A DNA stretch of 64,000 nt, taken from positions 1 to 64,000 of the forward strand of contig CADDZC010000002.1 of assembly GCA_902812365.1 (NCBI GenBank), in the 5' to 3' direction. Shown here one piece after another: positions 38,281-48,198 of this stretch. The DNA comes from Acidobacteriota bacterium. GTDB taxonomy: Bacteria; Acidobacteriota; Terriglobia; UBA7540. The position numbers and the translations under genes are program-made. Within the stretch, counting starts at the first letter, position 1. Each line of letters starts with the position of its first letter. The notes beneath the pieces were generated by a model. It did no database searches and was not told where the DNA came from. It worked only from the letters and a program-made list of their open reading frames with translations.

Positions 38281-38300
38281 AAAAAGGGCGCGAGCGCCCC
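38281..38300 (-). terminator. Rho-independent terminator or attenuator ahead of alr
   Basis: On the minus strand GGGGCG-CTCG-CGCCC is followed directly by TTTTTG. It lies upstream of the alr start on the same strand, where it would end transcripts entering alr rather than those leaving a gene. No minus-strand gene ends just before it, so an attenuator or anti-readthrough function is more likely. Confidence 0.55.
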
Positions 38301-38345
38301 GTCATTTCCGCCGGCCGCCTCACCGTCTCCGGAGTGCGCCTTGTG

Positions 38346-38375
38346 TTGACCCCGCATTCCGCTCCCGCCTAGAAT
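38346..38375 (+). promoter_or_regulatory. Promoter of the 93-residue conserved gene
   Basis: TTGACC (38346-38351, 5/6) and TAGAAT (38370-38375, 5/6) are separated by 18 bases. The predicted start is about 48 bases before the ATG at 38430. Confidence 0.6.
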
Positions 38376-38429
38376 ACACAAGGCCGGTGAAGGATGGAGC
38401 GCAGCGGCTTTGCCGCCCCGAGGTTGCGC

Positions 38430-38711
38430 ATGGTGTTCGAGTCGGACAAAGTCATGTTTGAAATTTACAAGGAGGCCACTTACGAAGGCCGTTACAAGGT
38501 CGTGTATTTTACCGAGCTGCAGGATCACAACAAGGAATACGAAATCAGCCGCGCCATGGCGGGCGAGCATTTTTACGATGGATTCATCAAGAATTACGGC
38601 AAAGAACGAGCCAAAGAAGTCATCAATCGGATCCTCGAAAGGCTAAACAACGGGGAGCCGGTGACGCCCGCCGAAGTCGAGCAGGAACTCCGGCCGTACT
38701 TCCCGTCCTGA
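38430..38711 (+). CDS. Small conserved-looking protein of unknown function
   Basis: This 93-residue protein (MVFESDKVMFEIYKEATYEG onward) is charged, rich in Glu, Lys and Tyr, with two likely beta strands (YKVVYFTELQD) and two helices (YEISRAMAGEHFYDGFI, then KERAKEVINRILERL). No family was recognised. It has a near-consensus promoter and is short and intact. The frame also opens at 38394, but the ATG at 38430 is closer to a protein-like N-terminus. It is followed by a TPR gene on the same strand. I regard it as a genuine gene of unknown role. Confidence 0.65.
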   Translation: MVFESDKVMFEIYKEATYEGRYKVVYFTELQDHNKEYEISRAMAGEHFYDGFIKNYGKERAKEVINRILERLNNGEPVTPAEVEQELRPYFPS

Positions 38712-38787
38712 ACCCCGGGAGTGGAAGGGGGCTGCCGGTGTCGGATGGGGCCCGGACTGCCGGGTGACGGCCCGCGGGTAGATCGGA

Positions 38788-39150
38788 ATGGGTTTTTGGC
38801 GAAAAGATGTCATTCAGCCGGCCCTGGCCCGTGACTTGGCCGAGGCCGAAGCCGAGCAGTGGGCGGTTTTAGCCCGCGACGGCGACAACGCCCACGCCTA
38901 TTTTGCCCTGGGGGCGCTCGCGTTTCTGCGCGGTGATCGTTGGGGCGCGGTGAGTTTTTATCGACGGGCGCTCGAGCTCAGCCCGTCATGGGCCCCGGCC
39001 CACGTCGAGCTGGGGCGGGTGTACGTCGTCCAAGGTCTTTACGACCGGGCGTGGAAACACGCGCGGGAGGCGGAGAAGCTGGGCGATCGGTCGCTGGTCG
39101 AGCAGTTAGAGCGGTATCCGGAAGTGACCCGGCCGCCTCGATCCTCATGA
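38788..39150 (+). CDS. Small TPR protein
   Basis: This 120-residue protein contains two to three tetratricopeptide repeats: NAHAYFALGALAFLRGDRWGAV, SFYRRALELSPSWAPAHVEL, then GRVYVVQGLYDRAWKHAREA. It lacks a signal peptide, so it is cytoplasmic. TPRs mediate protein contacts; no partner can be named from context. An ATG opens the frame, with a weak GGGTAG-like sequence upstream. It may be cotranscribed with the 93-residue gene 76 bases before it. Confidence 0.75.
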   Translation: MGFWRKDVIQPALARDLAEAEAEQWAVLARDGDNAHAYFALGALAFLRGDRWGAVSFYRRALELSPSWAPAHVELGRVYVVQGLYDRAWKHAREAEKLGDRSLVEQLERYPEVTRPPRSS

Positions 39151-39244
39151 GCTCGTAACGCACCGATCCGGTGGGGCCTGCCGTCCCTCGCGAACCTCGC
39201 CGGCGCGCGTCGAACGCTAACATCTGTCCGTTGGAGGATTTACC

Positions 39245-40609
39245 ATGGAGCCATTATCGCGCCGGAGACTGCTGCATATGGGGGGCGCCGGGCTGACGGC
39301 CGCGGCGGCAACGCCGCTGGCTCGGGCGGCAGGAAGGGGTGGAGAGGAACGCGCGGCGGAGCCGGCTCCGCGCGGTCACTCGCCTTACCACAAGGCTCCG
39401 ATCAGCTTTTTCGTTCATCGGATTGGCACCGACCACGCCGAGGGCGTCGCCGTGATCGACATGAATGGCGATGGGCATCCGGACATTCTCAGCGGGGCTT
39501 ACTGGTATGAGAATCCGCGCCCGGGCGGCGGCGAGTGGAAGCGGCATAAATATCGGGAACTGGCGCCGGCGTTGCCTTCGGCGCCGCCCGAGGCGGCCGC
39601 CGAAAACAAGGCTTTCTGGGGCGAGTTTGTGGCCGACAACGGGGAGTTCGCCATCGATGTTAATCATGATGGCGCTCCCGATTTGGTGACCTCATCCTGG
39701 CAAAACGACGGGATATGGTGGTTTGAGAATCCGCGGAAACTGGGCGTGATGTGGAAGCCCCATTTTATCTGTCATTCGAAAGCGACCGAAGGCATGGTGG
39801 AAGCGGACATCGACGGCGACGGCCGCAACGAAATCCTGGCCGCCCATTACGGCCGCCAGGGCCTACTTTGGATCAACTTCGCCGGGGCCGAACCGGCCGT
39901 CCATTACGCGGGCGGGCCGGATCAGGACGGTCATGGGTGCGGCGTGGCCGACATCGACGGCGACGGCAAGGCCGATCTGCTCTCCATCCACGGCTGGTTC
40001 CGCGCCATCGATCCGGCGCGCGACCGGTGGGAGTGGATGAAGGAATGGGAGCTGGGGGATTGTGGCTTTCCGATTTTGGGCTACGACGTGAATAACGACG
40101 GCAAGACCGACCTGATTTTCGGCCACGGTCATGACTACGGCCTGTGGTGGTTGGAGCAGACGACCCAGGGCGGCCGGCGAGCCTGGCGGCGGCATCTGAT
40201 TGACGATTCGTTTTCCCAGGTCCACGCTCTGAAGCTCGCGGACTTGGACGGCGACGGCGAGCCGGAACTGCTGGCCGGAAAGCGCTACCGGGGCCATAAC
40301 GGCAATGATCCCGGGTCTTATGAGCCGCTGTGCATTTACTATTACAAGATCGACCGATCGAACGGAACGTTCACTCGCTACACAGCCAGTTACAACGGCA
40401 CGGCGGGTGCCGGCACGCAGTTCGTGGTGGCCGACATCGACGGCGATGGCGACCTGGATGTGATCGTGGCCGGGAAAACGGGCGTCCATTGGCTTGAGAA
40501 CTACCAAGTGAACCGCACGCCGCGGGAAGTGCGGGAGAAGGAACTGCTGCTGAATTACGACTGGCCCTTCCCTGATGAGGGGACAGGCCTTGCGCAGGAC
40601 GAGGACTAG
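39245..40609 (+). CDS. Tat-exported FG-GAP/VCBS repeat protein
   Basis: This 454-residue protein has a twin-arginine signal (SRRRLLHMGGAGLTAAAA) and about six FG-GAP/VCBS units, visible as Asp-rich calcium loops: DMNGDGHPD, DVNHDGAPD, DIDGDGRNE, DIDGDGKAD, DVNNDGKTD, DLDGDGEPE and DIDGDGDLD. These form a beta-propeller that binds carbohydrates or other proteins outside the cell. No catalytic residue stands out. It ends DEGTGLAQDED at 40609, overlapping the end of the convergent 261-residue gene by four bases. The ATG is preceded by GGAGG (39233-39237). Confidence 0.88.
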   Translation: MEPLSRRRLLHMGGAGLTAAAATPLARAAGRGGEERAAEPAPRGHSPYHKAPISFFVHRIGTDHAEGVAVIDMNGDGHPDILSGAYWYENPRPGGGEWKRHKYRELAPALPSAPPEAAAENKAFWGEFVADNGEFAIDVNHDGAPDLVTSSWQNDGIWWFENPRKLGVMWKPHFICHSKATEGMVEADIDGDGRNEILAAHYGRQGLLWINFAGAEPAVHYAGGPDQDGHGCGVADIDGDGKADLLSIHGWFRAIDPARDRWEWMKEWELGDCGFPILGYDVNNDGKTDLIFGHGHDYGLWWLEQTTQGGRRAWRRHLIDDSFSQVHALKLADLDGDGEPELLAGKRYRGHNGNDPGSYEPLCIYYYKIDRSNGTFTRYTASYNGTAGAGTQFVVADIDGDGDLDVIVAGKTGVHWLENYQVNRTPREVREKELLLNYDWPFPDEGTGLAQDED

Positions 40610-41367
40610 AATCCGTGAGCCTGGACGAGCTCCAGCAAGCGGGCCTTGAACGGGTCCGGCAAGTTGCCGATGGCCTCCACATCGACCACTTCCTCAAAGG
40701 CGTCACGCCCGGATATTTCCGTGCTTTCGACGATCACGGCGTCCGGCGGGCGCACGGTCTTGACGGGCGAAGCCAGCACCGTGAGCGGCAAGTCGCCGAA
40801 TTCCGGCAGGCGAGCCGATTCGACTGGAAAGCGCAGCGCCTCTAGAATGGAAACGGCGCCCTTTTGGTAGGAGAGCACAACCTGTAAAGCCACGAAGTGG
40901 AGCACGGAGCGCTGCACTTCCGTATCGTTCAAGCGCTGCTTGGCGAGCTGCTCGCGAAGCTGGGTGGGGCCGAATCCGGCGTACGTCAGCACCCACTTCA
41001 GAGGCGAGGTGATCACGACCTTCTTTGACGCCCCGTTGGTTTGGGTCTCGTAAACATACTCGACGGGAGTCATTTCCATGCCCGCGCCTTCCAACTCGAG
41101 CGGCGGATGCAATTCCTTGGGCAAGGCAAACGGCCCGCTGTTGGCAATCGCCGCGTAAAGCCGCTGCAACTCCTGAAAGGCTCTTTCCGAACGGGCCGAG
41201 CCTTCCCGCGAGCTTCCTTGAATGTACTCGCCGAGAAACGCCTTGGGCCGGAGCAACGGGGCGAGCGTGTTGAGATAATCTCGCGCTTGCCCGCGCACGA
41301 ACTCCGCCATGGCGCGCGTGAGCTTGCGCAGCGCCAGCAATTTCTGCGTCGAGTAGGCATCATTCAT
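40606..41367 (-). CDS. Unrecognised cytosolic protein
   Basis: This 253-residue protein (MNDAYSTQKLLALRKLTRAM onward) is largely helical at the N-terminus and carries a possible beta-sandwich in the middle (MEMTPVEYVYETQTNGASKK). It has no signal or membrane segment. A GGAGG about 10 bases upstream of the ATG at 41367 decides this start over the frame's first codon at 41391. It converges with the FG-GAP gene, overlapping its last four bases. I do not recognise a family and propose no function. Confidence 0.6.
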   Translation of the reverse strand: MNDAYSTQKLLALRKLTRAMAEFVRGQARDYLNTLAPLLRPKAFLGEYIQGSSREGSARSERAFQELQRLYAAIANSGPFALPKELHPPLELEGAGMEMTPVEYVYETQTNGASKKVVITSPLKWVLTYAGFGPTQLREQLAKQRLNDTEVQRSVLHFVALQVVLSYQKGAVSILEALRFPVESARLPEFGDLPLTVLASPVKTVRPPDAVIVESTEISGRDAFEEVVDVEAIGNLPDPFKARLLELVQAHGF

Positions 41368-41553
41368 TAAGACCACCTCCACTCCGCCCAACTCTAACCG
41401 AAATGCCGAGGACTGGCAACGTGAAGGCGGGCGGCGGGAGTCGCGCCCCTGGCCGGCGGGCGATCATTTCGGCACCGGAATGTTGGCGATGCCGTTGGGT
41501 GCCGCGGAGGCTCCCAGGCTTACCGAAGGCACGGCGTCGGGGGCGGGCGGCGT

Positions 41554-42637
41554 CTAGTCGTCTATGATGGCGACGTCCTCCAGACCGGATTCCGAGATGA
41601 AGACGCGCGCGCCGGTGCCGGGCAGAGGATTCAGCGGCGGGATGGCAACCCCTAGGGGCGTGGACGAGGCCGTCAGGCCAAAGGGCGAACCGCTGATTGC
41701 GGCCGGCGGAGAGAGCGTGTTATCGATGACGGCAAATTGGTTCGAGCCGCGCAGCGTGATGTACAGGCGCGACCCGTTAGGCGTCACGGCCACGCTATTG
41801 GGGGAGCTGCCGGTGGGCCCGGCGGCGAGGCTGGTGACCAGGGAGAGGGCGTCCGTATCGATATTGACGATGTCGAGCGACCCAGCACTGCTCGAGTTCT
41901 GCTTGGCAATGTAGGCGTAAGTGTCCGTGCCGTGGAGGGCCGTGGCAATGCCCAACGGTGTCGGCATGCTGGCCGTCAGGGCAAAGGCGGCGCCGATGGC
42001 CGCGGGCGGACTCGTGGTGTTGTTGATAGTCAGCAGGCTATTGAAACCGGAAAGGGTCACGTAAGGGCGACTGCCATCCGGCTTGAGGGCGATGGCCTCC
42101 AGCGTTGAGCCGGATCCGGTCGGGATGCTGGCATCTACGGTGGTGTTGTCCTTAGTCTCGATCACGACCACTTCATTCGCGCTCGAGCAGGCGATATAGG
42201 CTCGCGAACCGTCGGGCGTAAGGGGTAACACCGTGCGGAGCCGTACACCCGGCCGGCAGGCTGAACGGCGAGCCGGAAATCGGCGCGTTCGAAGCCGTGT
42301 CAATGACCGCGATCTGGTTGGTGCTCGACAGGGTCACGTAGGCCAAGCGGCCGTTGGGCGTGACCGCGGCGCCGTCGGGGCTGGTGGCCGACACCGTCGC
42401 CGCGAGCGCTGTGGACGGAGATACGCTGGGCGTTCCGGTGTTGAGGTCGTCAATCTGGTTCATTCCCGGGTCGGCCACGTAAGCATAAGGATTGAGGACC
42501 TTCATCACGTAGCTGTTGCCGGCGGTGTTGGGCAGAGCAGAACCGGCGGGCATGGTGGCGTTGGGCGTGTCGGTGACGCAAATCTGGAAAGTGAAGCTCG
42601 CCGGCGGATTATTTATCGCCGCTGGCACCACTCGCAT
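41554..42637 (-). pseudogene. YVTN-type beta-propeller, truncated and frameshifted
   Basis: The two overlapping minus-strand frames together encode at least five YVTN/NHL-like blades: PDGAAVTPNGRLAYVTLSST, NQIAVID; PDGSRAYIACSSANEVVVIE; PDGSRPYVTLSGFNSLLTIN; VAVTPNGSRLYITLRGSNQF. The join is at about 42230, where HGV becomes LPLTPDGS in the other frame after a one-base insertion. An upstream part of the gene is missing: the 5' end of this frame meets the truncated methyltransferase at about 42640-42660. Intact relatives are exported surface or quorum proteins. The stop at 41554 looks natural. Confidence 0.65.
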
Positions 42638-42662
42638 TCCAATGCTTCGGAGATAGATCGCG

Positions 42663-43238
42663 GTGTTTTCGGCGATGCTGCTGCTCAGTATGCTGGCGGT
42701 CGATCCCGGGCTGGCGCACGAGCGAGCGCATCCGCAAGCTGGCGGCCAGGACGGAAGATCACGCTTCGGCGCCGGCTTTCTATTTCTCGTTACTGTAGGC
42801 TTCGCGGCAATGGATGTTGACCGGCTGCATCAATCCGATAGCGTGCCGGTCCCGGTGAGCATTATTGCGCTGGCGCTCTTCGCACCGGCATTAGCGTTGA
42901 AAATTTGGGCGATGATCGTGAATCCCTTCTTCTCGCCCGTGATTCGCATTCAAGCCGAGCGCGGCCATCACGTCATCACTCGCGGCCCCTACCGCTGGCT
43001 TCGGCATCCAGGCTACCTCGCCATGATTATTGCCATTCCCGCGAGCGCCCTCGCCATCGGGTCATGGCTGGCCTTGATTCCTGCAGCCGGTTTTTGTCTC
43101 ATTATCATGCGCCGCGCACGCTGGGAAGACGAAATTCTGAAGGACGAATTAGACGGTTATATGGACTATATGCACCGCGTCCCGAGTGGCTTTTTTCCGC
43201 GCGTCCCGACATTGATCCGTGAGAAGGTCAGAAGATGA
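42663..43238 (+). CDS. Isoprenylcysteine methyltransferase-like protein, 5' truncated
   Basis: The ICMT family end is clear: MIVNPFFSPVIRIQAERGHH, VITRGPYRWLRHPGYLAMII and IMRRARWEDEILKDELDGYM, the usual SAM-binding and membrane segments. The first 40 or so residues do not look like the family, and intact relatives have about 60 residues more. The GTG at 42663 is therefore probably not the original start, and the gene may be non-functional. The stop overlaps the PH-domain gene by four bases (ATGA), so the operon layout is intact. Confidence 0.6.
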   Translation: MFSAMLLLSMLAVDPGLAHERAHPQAGGQDGRSRFGAGFLFLVTVGFAAMDVDRLHQSDSVPVPVSIIALALFAPALALKIWAMIVNPFFSPVIRIQAERGHHVITRGPYRWLRHPGYLAMIIAIPASALAIGSWLALIPAAGFCLIIMRRARWEDEILKDELDGYMDYMHRVPSGFFPRVPTLIREKVRR

Positions 43239-43792
43239 AGCTCCGCGCTGGCGAGACTATCGCTTATAAAACACGGCCGCACTGGATTGTCTTCGGCTGG
43301 GCTGTTTGGCTTGCTTCCCTCACAGCGCGTTTCTATTACGCCGCGAACTACGTTAGCAATGCGGCTGATGCTCAAATGTGGCTTAGTCTGGCATGGGCCT
43401 TCGGGGTATTCACGTTGATTGCGGCGATCGTCGCGCAGTTCTACCGGTGGAGATCCCGCTTCATTCTCAACGATCGGCGGGTAATCTTGAAAAACGGTAT
43501 CCTTCGGCAACGGTCAACCGAGTTCCCTTTGCGGAACGTTGAATCCGTTCTGGTGGAGTTTCCAATCTTGGGCCGGTTATTGAATTACGGCACGCTCACC
43601 GTGCGGGGCTTTGGCGGAAGCCGCGATTCGATCAAGCGTGTACCGAAGCCCGAGCGCGTCCGGGAATTGATCGAAGAGCAGCGGTTGACAGTGCCGAGGT
43701 TATACTCGGCTGGGAAAGGGCAAGGATCAGGTAAGTCTGTCTCCGACCTGTGCGCCGGGTGCGCCTCAGTAGGAGGTCCACTGGGACGATGA
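43235..43792 (+). CDS. Membrane protein with bacterial PH domain (YdbT-like)
   Basis: This 185-residue protein has two membrane helices (about 18-40 and 48-68) followed by a bPH2 domain: SRFILNDRRVILKNGILRQR, STEFPLRNVESVLVEFPILG, RLLNYGTLTVRGFGGSRDSI. Membrane PH proteins of this form are common and mostly uncharacterised. Start and stop overlap the neighbouring genes by four bases on each side, so it was translationally coupled to the methyltransferase and FkbM genes. The last 30 residues (GKGQGSGKS...) look unlike the family and may be drift. Confidence 0.8.
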   Translation: MKLRAGETIAYKTRPHWIVFGWAVWLASLTARFYYAANYVSNAADAQMWLSLAWAFGVFTLIAAIVAQFYRWRSRFILNDRRVILKNGILRQRSTEFPLRNVESVLVEFPILGRLLNYGTLTVRGFGGSRDSIKRVPKPERVRELIEEQRLTVPRLYSAGKGQGSGKSVSDLCAGCASVGGPLGR

Positions 43793-44658
43793 AGGAGATC
43801 TGGCGAATGTTGCGGTGGCATCTGATTTACTTGGGATCCAGGCGGGATGTGACCGTCAACACAGTTAATGGTGTACTGACCTTTGACAGCAAGGATTGGC
43901 TTGTAGGTAAGTACCTCTACGTGAAGAGAAATCACGAGGCGCAGGAAATTCGCGGTTTCATCAATCTGCTGCGGGCGAAGGGATATCTCGACGACTCGAT
44001 ATCAAAGGCTACAGCGCTGAATGTCGGGGCAAATATCGGAATGACGTGCATTGGATTGCTGAAGCTTGGAGGCTTCGATCGCGCGATCGCTTTCGAACCG
44101 GCACCGTCTAGCTATCGATTGCTCATTCATACTATCAAACAGAACAATCTGGACGATCGCATTCGCCATTTCCAGCTTGCACTCTCTTCAATAGACGGTG
44201 AACTGGACCTGGAAATCTCAGCGGACAATTCAGAGGATAATTGAATTCGCTGGAGTAATGATCCTGGATACTTTCGAGAAGAGACACGCCCGACTGTAAA
44301 GGTTGAGGCTCGCACGTTCGACGGATGGTTCAGCGATGCGCACCTTACAAACGAGAATATCAGGCTCATCTGGATGGACATCCAGGGGCACGAAGGACAC
44401 TTTTTTAGCGGGGCACAACGATTCCTTACACAACGGAGAATTCCGGTGATCGCTGAGTTGTGGCCATAAGGAATAATGCGCTCCGGGATTTCTAGGCTAG
44501 AATTCTCTCGAACGCTTTCACAATTATTCGCACATTTTTATGTGTTGGAGAATCACACTTTCGTGAAGCGTCCCGTTTCCGAAATCGGCGCCATGTTCAA
44601 CATCTACGGTGGGCCACGCGATATGTGCCTAACAGCTCTGGTGTCCGATCCTCAGTAA
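43789..44658 (+). pseudogene. FkbM-type methyltransferase with two in-frame stops
   Basis: Reading one frame from the ATG at 43789, the SAM-binding GANIGMTCIGLLKLG and FEPAPSSYRLL are visible, then TGA at 44242 after DNSEDN, then ARTFDGWF, LIWMDIQGHEGHFFSGAQ and PVIAELWP, followed by TAA at 44467 where a tyrosine is expected, and FAHFYVLENHTFV to 44658. All parts are FkbM-like and in frame, so two nonsense changes explain the breaks. The region is lower in GC than its neighbours, suggesting acquisition. AGGAGG (43771-43776) precedes the start. The ATGA overlap with the PH gene is intact. Confidence 0.75.
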
Positions 44659-45199
44659 TCATTCGAGGTCAAACCCACGGGAATCAGCTCACCCCTCTGA
44701 TCTGTGGGAGAACAGAGTGGGTGCAGAACCGCAGTGAAACTCCACCGGTTGGTCTGTTACGGCATTCTTAACCCGCTGCAGCCTACCTCGGCGCTGTGAT
44801 CACGCCTGTTATTTTCGTCTCCTCTCCCAAAAGTGTGATGGGAAGAAACTCCGTTTGCCAGCAACCACTTACGGCCAGCGGCATCTCCGCCGCGCGAAGC
44901 GCGCGCCGCGCACTGTGCGGTCTTTTGTCGATCGCCCACTCGCTACCGGAAAGGCTAGCACTCCCTCGCCCCACAGGCTCCAGCGGCTTTGCCTTTTCTC
45001 CGCGCGCCTCGGCGGCCGGTATTACCGGCGTGATTCCCGAAAACGCCATCGACGCTACCGACTGTTTTGTGAATAACCAGCCTCACCGCGACTTTCTGAG
45101 TCAGCAGTTCATGAGCACCAGCAACCGGCACATGCAGTTTGGCGTGCATTTGATCTTTTGATGCCGCCTCGATGACCAGCGCTTCGGTCCCCAGAACGG
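44659..45199. other. 541 bases without a recognised gene
   Basis: Open frames on both strands overlap but lack domain resemblance. A minus-strand frame (44783-45049) reads somewhat protein-like but has no start signal or known family. It may be decayed sequence adjacent to the kinase remnant. Confidence 0.4.
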
Positions 45200-48198
45200 T
45201 CAGAATTCTACTTTCACGGTGACACTGGTTTGAACGGGCTTGCCTTTGGCGGTAGGAGGATTGAACTTCCACTTCTGGGCGGCTTGCTCGACGGCCGAGC
45301 CGAGGCCGCATTGATCATCCAGAGCATGATCGGGATGGACGCTGCCGCTGGTATCGATCCTGATGATGTACGTCACGAAGCAGCCACTGGTCGCGCCCGC
45401 CACCGGCGGCATACTCAGTTACCGCTCACCGGCCGGAGGCCGCTGTCAACGTAAAAGGCGGGCAGCACCATCCCCTTGTCCACGCGGCCGGGATACTTCT
45501 GAACAGCCCCTTCCAAATCCCCGGTTACCCTTGGCTGGGCTTCCGCCCGCGCTGCCGGGCCGGCGGGTGAGCCGGCCGCGTTGGGGGACGGATTCGAAAC
45601 CGCCGGACGGGTGCTGAGTTCCTTGATCGTCGCCTGCACCAGATCCGTCAGCCCGGGGAGATCGCCACCGAGCGCCCCGGCGCGCGCGTTCAGGTCGCCA
45701 AGGTTTGTGGCGACCTCGACGAGGGCCGTCAGATCCTTGCCGGCTTTTGCCTGGTTATAACTCGCTTCGAGCTTTTTGAATTCGGTCTGATAAGCGCTCG
45801 TGATCTGGCTCTGGATACCCGCCGTGTCGCCGCCGAGTTGGCGGACATTGGCCAGCAGGGCCAAAGCGTCGCCGTAACGGCGTTGCGAAAGGTCGGCTTG
45901 GATGTTCTGGACCGTGTTGTTCAGCGCCTGCTGGCGCTGCTTCTGGTTGTTGGCTTGGCTGACCAGAGCCGTGATCCGGTTGTTGGTGTCCTGCAGCTTG
46001 GCCTGCTCACTCCAGCTGGTGTGCAGGGTCACGACCTGCTGAAACTCGCCGACGGCCTTGGCGAGAACGTTGACGTCGTTCGACTCCGACAGGCGCGACG
46101 CTTCGTCGTACAATTGCTCGGCTTTCTGGGCATTGGCCTGGAGGGCGTGATGGATTTCTTCCAGAAGGGCCTGGTCCTTCGGCACCAGCCGGGAACCGGG
46201 CAGGTTGAGCATCACTACCTTCTGCAGCTCACGTTGGGCTTGGTCGTAGTTCTTCTGTTGATACCAATCTTCTCCGCGCCGGAATGCCGCCGCCTCCACC
46301 TGCTGCTGGTTACTGCCGGCCGTCTGGATAATGTTCTCAACCGATTGCACGTCCTGCAGGTTGGCGATTGCCTGCTGCTTGCGCTCGCTATTCAGGTTGA
46401 TGATCTCGGTATAAAGCCGGATGGCCTTGTCCCACTGCTTTTGGTTCTGGGCCGCCTCGGCCTGCTGAAACCACTCGTCCTCCTGGCGCCGCGCCTGCTC
46501 AATCTGCGCCATCTGTGTTCTCGCCTGGCTCTCCATGGCCCGTGGAGAGCCTGGAGTTGCGCCAGGGTATCCAGCGCCGCGCCCAGCCTTCCCTGCTGGC
46601 GGAATTGCCGGGCCAGGTTGGCGAGTTGAATCTCTTCCGCCGTCGATCGAACCGGCCGGAACGTGAAATGAACCGCGGCCATGATGCCGACGGCCAGGAG
46701 GGCGGCCGCGATCACCAGGGAAGCGGGCCGCCTCCACAGTGGAGGCGCAACGGGCCGGGCGCACAACTTTGCGGTCGCAGCGGCGGCCCGCTCGAGCGCC
46801 GCAGCATACTGCTCCTGACGGATCAATTCCTGCACGGCAGCGAGATCCCTCTCCAGCCGCTGCTCCCGCACCGCCGCCTCGAAACGTTTTCGGGCCTCAT
46901 CGTGAAGCCCGGGAACCTTCGCCTGGCCGGCGCATTCGGCCCGCAGGCGCTCCAGTTGGGCGGATGCCTCCTGGGATTGCTGGCGAGTCATCAGTCGTTG
47001 AAACTCAGCGATTTGAGACTCGACCTGCTGGCGCTTTTGGCGCTCCCCGAATTTGCGCTGGGCGCTGCCGTACAGCTCCTCGATTTCCGGCTCTGCCGGA
47101 AACTCCTGCCGCAGGCGTTCCAGCTCCCGAATCGCTTCTTCATACCGCTCCTGAATCAGCAGGTGGCGCGGGAACGAAGCTGCCTTCTGGACCTTAATGC
47201 GGTACTCGCGGGCTCGCGCCTGCTCGATGCGCTCCTTGAGCACCTAAATCTCATGGTGCTCGGCGTTGAGCTCGGCCACGCGGCTCAGCTCGGCCTCGGC
47301 CAGCGTCAGGTCGCCCTTGCCGAGCGCCGCGTGAATGCTGCTCAGAGCCTCCTGCACGCGGCAGTCACGCTCGGCCAACCGCCGCGCGTCTTCCAGCAAA
47401 CGCTGGGCCTGTCCGTGAGAGCCTGGTAGCGGTCGTCGGGTCGCTGCTCGAAGCAGCGGAAGATGGCGTTTTCAAGCTGAGGTGGAACGTCGGGAACCAA
47501 CTGACCGGGCGGCACTGGTTTCTCGTTGACGATCTTAAACATGATCGAGGGGAGGTTGGGGCCATCAAACGGTTTGGTGTAGGTCAGAAACTCGTAGGCC
47601 ACCGTGCCCACCGAGAAGATGTCCGACCGGGTATCGACGTGCTGGCCGCTCACCTGCTCGGGAGACATATAGGGTAAGGTTCCGATCACCATGTGCCGGT
47701 ATGAGTCATGGCGGTGGCGGCAATGTGGACGATGCCGAAATCCACCACCTTCACCGTGCCGTCGCTTTTGATGAAAATATCGGCCGGTTTCACATCGCGG
47801 TGCACAACGTTGTGCTTGTGCGCAAATCCCAATCCCCGGCAGAACTGCAAGATGATGTCCAGTTTCTGCGCGATGGGGACGGGCTCGTGGCGGCTGATCA
47901 ACTCCTCCAGGCTCTCGCCTTCCAGAAACTCCATGGCGATGTACGGAGGGCCGTCGGATTCGCCCATGTCGTAAATGGTGACGATTTTCGGATGGGTCAG
48001 GCGGCCGGCCGCCTGCGCTTCGCGGTAGAAGCGCTTGAGCAACTCGGGATCGGTGATGCCAGCGGAAATCAGCGTCTTGAGGGCGACGAGACGCCCGATG
48101 ACCGGGTCCAGGGCCTTCTACACCACGCCCATGCCCCCTCGCCCCAGTTCTTCAATAATTTCGTACTTACCAAATCGCCGGGTCTCTACGACTGCCAC
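45200..48198 (-). pseudogene. Ser/Thr protein kinase with TPR region and TonB-like C-terminus, multiply broken
   Basis: From the GTG at 48198 the kinase begins MAVVETRRFGKYEIIEELGR with P-loop GRGGMGVV, then TAG (48118-48120) where Tyr is usual, VALKTLISAGITDPELLKRF, the catalytic HNVVHRDVKPADIFI, DFG in VVDFGIVHIAA, a frameshift near 47695, TLPYMSPEQVSG, a frameshift near 47420, a TPR/coiled segment with TAG (47244-47246), a membrane helix (RPASLVIAAALLAVGIMAAV), another shift near 46540, a Gln-rich TPR region and finally a TonB-C-like end (SGSVHPDHALDDQCGLGSAV, then WKFNPP). At least two nonsense and four frameshift lesions break it. The PP2C gene upstream overlaps its first 13 bases. The intact form resembles large myxobacterial/acidobacterial signalling kinases. 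Confidence 0.7.

Noticed and set aside
44242..44244. TGA inside FkbM as selenocysteine
   Set aside because: The position is not a cysteine column and a second stop (TAA at 44467) follows in the same frame.
44783..45161. Several overlapping frames between FkbM and the kinase remnant
   Set aside because: No family, no start signals; probably decayed or non-coding sequence.
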